Of a stretch of 5,201 nucleotides of DNA, positions 1-4,752 are shown one piece after another. The stretch lies in contig CANIIN010000242.1 in the NCBI GenBank assembly GCA_947467405.1, positions 1-5,201 on the forward strand, given 5' to 3'. The notes under the pieces are model-generated. The model did not search any database. It had not been told where the DNA came from and saw nothing but the letters and a program-made list of their open reading frames with translations. The position numbers were made by a program, and so were the translations under genes. This stretch comes from Betaproteobacteria bacterium (GTDB lineage: Bacteria > Pseudomonadota > Gammaproteobacteria > Burkholderiales > SG8-39). Positions within the stretch are counted from its first letter, which is position 1. Each line of letters starts with the position of its first letter.

Positions 1-764
1 ATGGTGTCTCCCAGCCCCTGCTCCGCGTGCAGCAGGACTGTCTTGCCGGTGAGGTCCTCGGTTCCCAACCAGAGCGGTCTGGGATAGTTTCTTCTCTTGG
101 AGGGAAAGTCATCGGTCTTCCAGCGCCACTCGTATTGCTCCCATCCGGCCTCGAAGTCACCCAGTCTGAGTCGACACATGCCGGCATTGAAGTGCGCCTT
201 GGCGAAGTCAGGCTGGACTGCGATGGCTTTGGCATAATGTTCAAGGGCTTCGTCGTAGCGACAAAGATCCTCCAGCAACGCCCCCCGGTTGTTAAGCGTC
301 TCTGGCGAATCAGGCTTGCTGGTCAATGCGCGATCGTAACTGTCCATTGCCTCGGAGCGGCGTTCAAGAGCCCTTAGCGCCGTGCCACGATTGGTGAGAA
401 GTTTGTGCGATACGGGGTCAACCAGAAGGCCCTCGTCCAGCGCTTCCAGTGACTCTTCGTGGCGATGCAGGGCTTGCAGAGCGAGCGCACGGTTGTTGAT
501 TGCCGCGACGTTGTCCGGCTTCATGGCGATTGCGCGGTCGAAGCATTGCAGCGCCTCATCAAGCTTCCTGTCTTTCATCAGCATGTTGCCCCTCTTCAGA
601 AGGGCTTCTGGAGAAACTCCAGCCTGCAGTGCGGCTTGAGATTCAGTGCCTGCCGATGCTGAAAACCCCGAATCGCAGTCCGTTCGTTGCGCCGACTGCG
701 GGGAGAAGGCGTCGTGAAGAAAATTCCAAACAGCGCTTTTCACGGAAGTCAGGAGGCGTTTCAT
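1..764 (-). CDS. TPR-repeat protein, N-terminal part, probably a TPR-glycosyltransferase-like protein (partial)
   Basis: The reading frame stays open from ATG 764-762 to the window edge, giving 254 codons plus two bases. A TAG lies four codons upstream and no start codon falls between, so ATG 764 is the first possible start. No Shine-Dalgarno sequence is visible before it. Residues 1-50 look like a variable leader, and the MKRLLTSVKS start shows no clear signal peptide. Residues about 52-84, 86-118, 119-152, 153-186 and 187-215 are five consecutive TPR units, each with the pattern NNRGxAL...RxDEAL.xYxxAIxxxPD. The last runs into FEAGWEQYEWRWK, and residues 244-254 read LLHAEQGLGDT. From family knowledge, that junction is typical of TPR proteins carrying a C-terminal glycosyltransferase-family-9-like domain; the domain itself lies outside the window. 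TPRs mediate protein-protein contacts, and the substrate is unknown. The gene lies 178 bp downstream of bpt on the same strand, so co-transcription is possible but not shown. Confidence 0.9.
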   Translation of the reverse strand, partial: MKRLLTSVKSAVWNFLHDAFSPQSAQRTDCDSGFSASAGTESQAALQAGVSPEALLKRGNMLMKDRKLDEALQCFDRAIAMKPDNVAAINNRALALQALHRHEESLEALDEGLLVDPVSHKLLTNRGTALRALERRSEAMDSYDRALTSKPDSPETLNNRGALLEDLCRYDEALEHYAKAIAVQPDFAKAHFNAGMCRLRLGDFEAGWEQYEWRWKTDDFPSKRRNYPRPLWLGTEDLTGKTVLLHAEQGLGDT

Positions 765-942
765 GGCGGAAGTCTATTGTGCATGTCCATTGCGGACCAA
801 GCCGGTTTCCAAGGGGTTTGCATGCAGGCAGATGCATTGGCTCTGCGGGGGATCCCGAAATTGCCTGCGAATGACTGCGTCACAGCTTCACGCGGAGATG
901 CGTCAGCGGGGCATTTTCACCTCCCATGGGCTCCCAGAAGGG
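765..942. other. Intergenic gap between bpt and the TPR gene
   Basis: This 178-bp stretch lies between two minus-strand genes. I see no convincing ORF, RNA gene or T-tailed terminator. A CCCATGGG palindrome and a repeated TGGGAG word lie close to the bpt stop, but neither gives a stable hairpin. The minus strand just before the TPR start has TTGGTC and TAGACT spaced by 18 bp, a poor match to a sigma-70 promoter, so a separate promoter for the TPR gene is possible but unsupported. Confidence 0.5.
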
Positions 943-1671
943 TCACTGGTCCTTAAGCGGCTTCCACTGACCGTCAAGGTACCCTTCTATGGGTTTGAAC
1001 CGAACCTTATAGGCCATCTTGCGGCTGTCGCGGATCCAGTAGCCCAGGTACAGATAATCAAGGCCGAGTTGCCGACATTGCTCGATCTGCCAGAGGATAT
1101 TGAAGGTGCCGAAACTGGTATCCGCAATGTCCGGGTCGTAGAACGTGTAGACCGATGAAAGCCCGTCGCTTAACTGGTCCACGATCGACGCCATCCTGAG
1201 GTCGTCGCCATCCCGGAACTCCACCAATCGGGTATCGACACGACTCTGAAGCAGAAAGTGCGAGTATTGGTCGCGACTGTCCTGATCCATGCCGCCACCG
1301 GCATGTCGACGCGCCTGGTAGCGCAGGTACAGGGCGTAGTGTTCGATGCGAAAACGGAGATTGAGAGGCGTCGCGGTGAGCGATTGATGTTTTTGCCAGG
1401 CTCGGCGCTGACTGCGGTTGGACTCAAAAGCTGCAACGGGGACCCTGACCGGCACGCAGGCACGGCAATTGTCGCAATAGGGACGGTAGGTGAAGATTCC
1501 GGATCGACGGAAGCCGACTTGCACGAGGTCGCTATACAGGTCGTCGCCGATCAAATGGCTGGGCGTGGCCACCTGTGAGCGTGCCATGCGCCCGTGCAGA
1601 TAGCTGCAAGGGTAGGGTGCGGTCACGTAGAACTGCAGAACCGCATGCGGCAGATCATTCAGTTGTGACAC
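943..1671 (-). CDS. bpt: Aspartate/glutamate leucyltransferase (Bpt), bacterial arginyltransferase-family enzyme
   Basis: Bpt transfers leucine from Leu-tRNA to proteins with N-terminal Asp or Glu, creating a primary N-degron read by ClpS and degraded by ClpAP in the cytosol. The 242-residue product is full length for the family. The N-terminal domain has PYPCSYLHGR (19-28) and YCDNCRACVPVR (65-76), holding the conserved cysteines C22, C66, C69 and C72. These correspond to the region that binds an Fe-S cluster in eukaryotic ATE1; that role here is inferred. RSQRR (86-90), GLSSVYTFYDPD (170-181), YLYLGYWI (206-213) and KMAYKVRFKP (218-227) mark the GNAT-like transferase half. The start is GTG 1671-1669, preceded by AAGGAA with good spacing. 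The gene begins 21 bp after the aat stop, so the two are very likely one transcript. The cytosolic partner ClpS/ClpA is not in the window. Older annotations call the family ate (arginyl-tRNA-protein transferase), but bacterial members of this type transfer leucine. Confidence 0.96.
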   Translation of the reverse strand: MSQLNDLPHAVLQFYVTAPYPCSYLHGRMARSQVATPSHLIGDDLYSDLVQVGFRRSGIFTYRPYCDNCRACVPVRVPVAAFESNRSQRRAWQKHQSLTATPLNLRFRIEHYALYLRYQARRHAGGGMDQDSRDQYSHFLLQSRVDTRLVEFRDGDDLRMASIVDQLSDGLSSVYTFYDPDIADTSFGTFNILWQIEQCRQLGLDYLYLGYWIRDSRKMAYKVRFKPIEGYLDGQWKPLKDQ

Positions 1672-1674
1672 GTG

Positions 1675-1680
1675 TTCCTT
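1675..1680 (-). promoter_or_regulatory. Ribosome binding site for bpt
   Basis: AAGGAA on the minus strand sits in the 21-bp aat-bpt gap, with AAGG five bases before GTG 1671-1669. It decides the start, because the initiation codon is GTG and no nearby in-frame ATG competes. Confidence 0.7.
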
Positions 1681-1692
1681 GTCGGTTCCGGT

Positions 1693-2436
1693 TTACTGAT
1701 CGTCAGCCGTTACAGTGACAGACGATCGCTGCTCGGCCGGGTCATTTCGATATGACGCGTCTGCCCACTTGCCGGCCGTTCGCGGACAGTCTACCAATTC
1801 CTTCAGCCGTGAGCAGAATTCACCACGTGAGACGGGTCGTGCGCCCATGGTTTCCAGATGTTCAGTGTGCATCTGGCAATCAATCATGGCGATGCCTGCG
1901 GTGACGGCGTGGCGCGCAAGGGCGACCAGAGCGATCTTTGATGCATCCCGCTGCCAGGAAAACATTGATTCACCGAAAAAGACATTTCCCACCGCCACAC
2001 CGTACAGGCCACCGGCCAACTGGTCGTTCATCCAGACCTCAATGCAGTGCGCGAGGCCAAGCTTGTGCAGTGCCATATAGGCGTGCTGCATCTCGGCTGT
2101 GATCCAGGTGCCGCCGTGGTCTTTTCGTGGTCCAGCGCAGGCTGTGATGACGAGGTCAAAGCGCGAGTCGAATCGAACTTCGTAAGCCTTGTTTCGAAGG
2201 GTTTTGGCCATCGAGCGCGCTATCCGAATATCTTGTGGCGTCAGGACCATGCGTGGATCGGGACTCCACCAAAGGATGGGGTCTCCTGGAGAAAACCACG
2301 GGAAAATTCCCTTTCGGTAGGCTGCCAGCAGGCGCGCGGGACCCAGGTCGCCACCGGCTGCGAGCAATCCATTCGGTTCGCGTAGCGCTGATTTCACATC
2401 CGGAAATGCTGTGTTGGTATCAAGCCAGGGAATCAT
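1693..2436 (-). CDS. aat: Leucyl/phenylalanyl-tRNA-protein transferase (Aat)
   Basis: Aat transfers Leu or Phe from aminoacyl-tRNA to N-terminal Lys or Arg, feeding the ClpS-ClpAP N-degron pathway in the cytosol. The 247-residue protein is of normal length (the family is about 200-250) and carries all the hallmark segments: IPWLDTNTAFP at the start, GGDLGPARLLAAYRKGIFPWF (about 28-48), WWSPDPR (56-62), GGLYGV (142-147), FGESMFS (154-160), ASKIAL (165-170) and IDCQMHTEHL (185-194). Residues after about 218 form a short polar tail without a recognisable motif. The start is ATG 2436-2434, fixed by the conserved MIPWLD opening; only a weak AAGG precedes it. The gene is the first of the aat-bpt pair. 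It is divergent from amtB across a 153-bp control region, so regulators bound there could affect both directions. Confidence 0.97.
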   Translation of the reverse strand: MIPWLDTNTAFPDVKSALREPNGLLAAGGDLGPARLLAAYRKGIFPWFSPGDPILWWSPDPRMVLTPQDIRIARSMAKTLRNKAYEVRFDSRFDLVITACAGPRKDHGGTWITAEMQHAYMALHKLGLAHCIEVWMNDQLAGGLYGVAVGNVFFGESMFSWQRDASKIALVALARHAVTAGIAMIDCQMHTEHLETMGARPVSRGEFCSRLKELVDCPRTAGKWADASYRNDPAEQRSSVTVTADDQ

Positions 2437-2476
2437 GCCTTGTCCATCGACCGGCTAACCTCAAAAAATTTATTAC

Positions 2477-2491
2477 GCACCATAGTAGTGC
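2477..2491. promoter_or_regulatory. NtrC-like palindromic operator upstream of amtB
   Basis: The sequence GCACCATAGTAGTGC has the form GCAC-N7-GTGC, with half-sites GCACCA and (complement) GCACTA. This agrees closely with the established NtrC enhancer pattern, TGCACCA-N3-TGGTGCA. It lies about 100 bp before the ammonium channel start, a gene class commonly under NtrC control. A second partial copy, GCACCATAAGAGCGC at 2539-2553, keeps only the left half. I could not find a -24/-12 promoter with the needed GG-N10-GC spacing on the plus strand, which lowers confidence. It could also be the site of another dyad-binding regulator, or act on aat. Confidence 0.45.
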
Positions 2492-2518
2492 CTACTGTGT
2501 TTGTTTGGGGCGCTTGGC

Positions 2519-2524
2519 GATAAT
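2519..2524 (+). promoter_or_regulatory. Possible -10 element for amtB
   Basis: GATAAT matches the sigma-70 -10 consensus at five of six positions. No good -35 box lies 16-18 bp upstream, so if real this promoter would need an activator. The NtrC-like dyad would then be centred near -47. Confidence 0.2.
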
Positions 2525-2577
2525 TCGAAAACGGTGCCGCACCATAAGAGCGCCGACGCCCAGAAATGAACTACAAA

Positions 2578-2589
2578 AAAGAGGTGATT
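2578..2589 (+). promoter_or_regulatory. Extended Shine-Dalgarno of amtB (decides the start)
   Basis: AAAGAGGTGATT matches ten of the twelve bases of AAGGAGGTGATC, the full complement of the 16S rRNA tail, with GAGG five bases before ATG 2590. This picks ATG 2590 over the in-frame ATG at 2566, which has no ribosome binding site and would add eight unconserved residues. Confidence 0.8.
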
Positions 2590-3783
2590 ATGGATGCTTT
2601 GAAGTCGGGTGCCGACGCCCTGTTCCTGTTGCTTGGCGCCATTCTTGTGCTGGCGATGCATTCTGGATTCGCTTTCCTGGAACTGGGTACGGTTCGGTCG
2701 AAAAACCAAGTCAATGCACTGGTAAAGATTCTGACCGATTTTGCAGTCTCGACTCTTGCCTATTTTTTCGTTGGCTACGGCATCGCCTATGGCGTGCATT
2801 TCTTCAGCGGGGCTGAAGTGCTGGCACAACGTAACGGCTACGAATTGGTGAAATTCTTCTTCCTGCTCACCTTTGCCGCTGCGGTTCCCGCCATCGTATC
2901 GGGCGGGATTGCCGAAAGAGCGCGATTCTGGCCTCAGGTTGCGGCGACCTTCTTCATTGTGGCACTCGTCTACCCCTTCTTTGAGGGCATTGCATGGAAC
3001 CAGCAGTACGGCGTGCAGGCATGGCTCAAGGCCGCTACGGGTGAGGAATTCCACGACTTTGCCGGATCAATCGTCGTGCATGCCGTCGGTGGCTGGATCG
3101 GGCTCGCCGCCGTGCTGATGCTTGGCGCGCGAACCGGGCGCTATGGCAAGGATGGGAAAGTCCTCGTGGCGCACCCGCCTTCCAGTATTCCCTTCCTTGC
3201 TCTCGGTGCATGGGTCCTATCTGTCGGCTGGTTTGGATTCAACGTCATGTCTGCCCAATCCCTGGAGAAAATCAGCGGACTGGTTGCCCTGAATTCATTG
3301 ATGGCCATGGTGGGTGGCACCTTGGCTGCTTTGGTGGCAGGCCGCAATGATCCGGGTTTCGTGCATAACGGGCCGCTGGCAGGTCTGGTTGCGGTATGTG
3401 CCGGGTCGGACATCATGCATCCGCTTGGAGCGCTGGTCACGGGGAGCATCGCCGGGGTTATCTTCGTTTACATGTTTACACTGGTTCAGAACCGCTGGCG
3501 CATCGATGACGTGCTTGGCGTCTGGCCGTTGCATGGATTGTGCGGGGCATGGGGCGGTATCGCAGCAGGAATATTCGGCAGCAAGGCCTTGGGGGGGCTC
3601 GGCGGTATTTCAATTGTCGCGCAACTCTTCGGCACGCTGCTGGGTGTCCTGGTCGGATTGATTGGCGGCCTGCTCATATACCGGGCGCTGAAGAGTGTCG
3701 TCGGCCTGCGGCTCGATCCGGAGGAGGAATTCAACGGTGCTGACCTGTCGATCCACAAGATCAGCGCCACGCCCGACTCTTAG
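2590..3783 (+). CDS. amtB: Ammonium transporter, Amt/MEP/Rh family
   Basis: This 397-residue polytopic inner-membrane channel conducts ammonium. It opens with a hydrophobic segment (about 8-31) and has roughly eleven membrane helices by eye. Family signatures are VRSKNQVN (35-42), FFFLLTFAAAVPAIVSGGIAER (89-110, with gate residue F95), DFAGSIVVH (156-164), GWFGFNVMSA (213-222) and DDVLGVWPLHGLCG (306-319). By alignment with E. coli AmtB, D156 matches D160, H164 and H315 are the pore twin histidines (H168, H318), and F217 and S221 match F215 and S219. The opening MHSGFAFLELGTVR, in place of the usual PGLAFFYGGLVR, and the WPL before the second histidine place it in a divergent Amt subgroup. 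The C-terminal GLRLDPEEEFNGADLSIHK (372-390) is the cytosolic tail that docks PII proteins in AmtB. No glnK is adjacent. The gene is divergent from aat and convergent with the Nudix gene, so it is probably monocistronic. Confidence 0.95.
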   Translation: MDALKSGADALFLLLGAILVLAMHSGFAFLELGTVRSKNQVNALVKILTDFAVSTLAYFFVGYGIAYGVHFFSGAEVLAQRNGYELVKFFFLLTFAAAVPAIVSGGIAERARFWPQVAATFFIVALVYPFFEGIAWNQQYGVQAWLKAATGEEFHDFAGSIVVHAVGGWIGLAAVLMLGARTGRYGKDGKVLVAHPPSSIPFLALGAWVLSVGWFGFNVMSAQSLEKISGLVALNSLMAMVGGTLAALVAGRNDPGFVHNGPLAGLVAVCAGSDIMHPLGALVTGSIAGVIFVYMFTLVQNRWRIDDVLGVWPLHGLCGAWGGIAAGIFGSKALGGLGGISIVAQLFGTLLGVLVGLIGGLLIYRALKSVVGLRLDPEEEFNGADLSIHKISATPDS

Positions 3784-3820
3784 TCGTCCCGGGTTGCGGG
3801 GATTCTCTACCTCGCCTGAA

Positions 3821-3852
3821 CGGGCCGCGGACAGTTGGCTGCAGCCAGCCCG
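3821..3852. terminator. Candidate hairpin in the convergent amtB/Nudix gap
   Basis: The 69-bp gap between two convergent stop codons contains a perfect 12-bp palindrome, TGGCTGCAGCCA (3836-3847). It is enclosed by CGGGC (3821-3825) and GCCCG (3848-3852), which can pair around it. The position suits a shared terminator, but no T-run follows on either strand, so it is not a classic intrinsic terminator. Confidence 0.25.
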
Positions 3853-4407
3853 TCAGACCTTCGCTGGCTTTTGCGGGGGAGGCCCAACGTCGCCCGAATG
3901 CACACCGAAATCCCCCTTGGCTCTGTCGGCGAAGAAGTGCTTCAGGGTTAAGGACACCGTACGGAAGGAGAGATCCTTCCACGGGATTTCGTCTTCCGAG
4001 AACAAGGCAACTTCCAGGCTTTCCTCTCCGGGCCCGAAGTCAAGGTCGAGCAGTTTGGCGCGGTAGAAGATGTGCACCTGATTGACGTGCGGAATCGACA
4101 GCATCGTGTAGAGACCGGTGAGTTCGATCCTGGCATTGGCTTCTTCAAGTGTCTCGCGCCGTGCAGCGTCTTCGGTGCTTTCACCCAGTTCCATGAATCC
4201 GGCCGGAAGGGTCCAGTAACCCAGTCGTGGCTCGATCGCGCGCTTGCACAGCAGGATCTTCCCCTCCCACTCGGGAATTGCCCCCAGCACCATGAGCGGA
4301 TTCTTGTAGTGGATCGTTTCACAGTTGTCGCAGACGTGGCGAAGCACGTTCTCCCCTTTGGGGATGCGGAGGGTGATTTTGTTGCCGCAGTTGGAGCAGA
4401 AGTTCAT
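3853..4407 (-). CDS. Nudix hydrolase with N-terminal zinc ribbon (possible FAD/ADP-ribose pyrophosphatase)
   Basis: Nudix enzymes hydrolyse nucleoside diphosphates linked to another moiety, using Mg2+ held by the Nudix-box glutamates. This 184-residue protein has a zinc ribbon, C4-x2-C7 and C26-x2-C29, followed by HYKNPLMVLGAI. The Nudix core begins near residue 38. The box spans about 70-92: G70, E76, R84, E85, E88 and E89 are all in place, while the usual glycine after EEx is N91. From memory, the layout (ribbon, LCKRxIxPxxGxWTLPAG, GPExLE, DEIPW) closely resembles plant NUDX23, an FAD/ADP-ribose pyrophosphatase. The exact substrate here is inferred and uncertain. ATG 4407-4405 is chosen because the zinc ribbon starts at once (MNFCSNCG); no clear Shine-Dalgarno is present. 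The last 20 or so residues are a Gly/Pro-rich tail. It is convergent with amtB and divergent from the sirtuin side. It is likely cytosolic. Confidence 0.92.
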   Translation of the reverse strand: MNFCSNCGNKITLRIPKGENVLRHVCDNCETIHYKNPLMVLGAIPEWEGKILLCKRAIEPRLGYWTLPAGFMELGESTEDAARRETLEEANARIELTGLYTMLSIPHVNQVHIFYRAKLLDLDFGPGEESLEVALFSEDEIPWKDLSFRTVSLTLKHFFADRAKGDFGVHSGDVGPPPQKPAKV

Positions 4408-4466
4408 GGATGCGCAGGTCTGATGCCGACAATTGGACGTGACAGTATGATACTTGAAGGGGGGTT

Positions 4467-4492
4467 TCAGGGGCGATCAGTATCGCTCCTGA
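4467..4492. repeat. 26-bp inverted repeat in a divergent promoter region
   Basis: An 11-base left arm, TCAGGGGCGAT, and an 11-base right arm, ATCGCTCCTGA, flank the spacer CAGT. Ten positions pair perfectly and one is G opposite T, so the stem is continuous in RNA with a G-U wobble. The repeat lies 60 bp before the Nudix start and about 75 bp before the small ORF. No T-run follows on either strand, which argues against an intrinsic terminator. An operator for a dimeric repressor, or a hairpin in a 5' leader, are the alternatives. Confidence 0.6.
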
Positions 4493-4559
4493 GCAGGGTG
4501 TCGATTTAGATGCTGAAAATCCATTCCGGGATACTGGTGGGTCGGATTGGCGATTTCGC

Positions 4560-4565
4560 AGGAAG
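4560..4565 (+). promoter_or_regulatory. Ribosome binding site for the 39-codon ORF
   Basis: AGGAAG lies directly before ATG 4568, with AGGA separated from the start by four bases. It is one of the better Shine-Dalgarno matches in the window and is the main support for translation of the small ORF. Confidence 0.5.
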
Positions 4566-4567
4566 CG

Positions 4568-4687
4568 ATGGAGAAAAAGAGCGATGCATTCGAATCCTTC
4601 CAGCGTGCCCGTGCCACGCGCAGCCTGAGCCCTGACGTGGCAGCCTACGCCGAACAGCGCGTACGACAACTGCAGCCAGCTCAGTAA
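4568..4687 (+). CDS. Small ORF of 39 codons upstream of the sirtuin gene, unknown function
   Basis: I do not recognise this product. ATG 4568 to TAA 4685-4687 encodes 39 residues, beginning MEKKSDAFESFQRARATRSL and ending in a Gln/Arg-rich stretch. It is highly charged, lacks cysteine, and looks largely helical: an amphipathic first half, a SPD turn at 21-23, then a second helix (AAYAEQRVRQL). No signal peptide or membrane segment is seen. Third codon positions are GC-rich, as in the neighbouring real genes. The frame is open upstream to a TGA at 4514, but no better start with a ribosome binding site appears. It ends 65 bp before the sirtuin GTG on the same strand, so the two may share a transcript. 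It could be a genuine small protein, a regulatory leader peptide, or chance. Confidence 0.5.
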   Translation: MEKKSDAFESFQRARATRSLSPDVAAYAEQRVRQLQPAQ

Positions 4688-4743
4688 AGAAACAAGAAAC
4701 AGCATTTCCGTGCCGGCATGACGGGCAGGAAAGCCATCAATAC

Positions 4744-4747
4744 AAGG
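4744..4747 (+). promoter_or_regulatory. Ribosome binding site supporting the GTG start of the sirtuin gene
   Basis: AAGG sits five bases before GTG 4753. No ATG or other initiator occurs in this frame between the upstream TGA (4633-4635) and the conserved NAD-binding motif, so this site and GTG define the start. Confidence 0.55.
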
Positions 4748-4752
4748 TCCGC

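Larger units (their letters stand above)
4408..4567. other. Divergent intergenic region between the Nudix gene and the small ORF
   Basis: This 160-bp stretch should contain promoters for the Nudix gene (leftward) and the small ORF/sirtuin unit (rightward). The plus strand has TATGAT at 4446-4451, a -10-like word without a properly spaced -35. The clearest structure is the 26-bp inverted repeat at 4467-4492. A short frame from ATG 4510 to TGA 4635 overlaps the small ORF in another frame and shows no family features. Confidence 0.4.

Noticed and set aside
582..584. Internal ATG of the TPR gene (residue 61), preceded by an AGAGGGG word, as an alternative start.
   Set aside because: It would cut into the first TPR unit, and the upstream 60 codons are open and coding-like.
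895..918. A tiny minus-strand frame after AGGTGAA (ATG CCC CGC TGA) in the bpt-TPR gap.
   Set aside because: There is a ribosome-binding-like word, but the frame has only three codons before a stop.
382..1158. Several overlapping plus-strand frames over the TPR and bpt genes.
   Set aside because: They are antisense shadows of minus-strand genes with clear TPR and Bpt motifs, and none shows a conserved domain.
2483..2496. Sigma-54-like word on the minus strand, AGGCAC-TACTA-TGGTGC, pointing toward aat.
   Set aside because: The -24 half matches, but the essential GC of the -12 element is GT, and the word is largely produced by the overlapping NtrC-like dyad.
4072..4509. A 145-codon plus-strand frame.
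   Set aside because: It lies opposite the Nudix gene, whose motifs are clear on the minus strand, and its own translation shows no family pattern.
4510..4635. A 41-codon plus-strand frame beginning at ATG 4510.
   Set aside because: It has no ribosome binding site, overlaps the better-supported 39-codon ORF in another frame, and looks like a random GC-rich translation.
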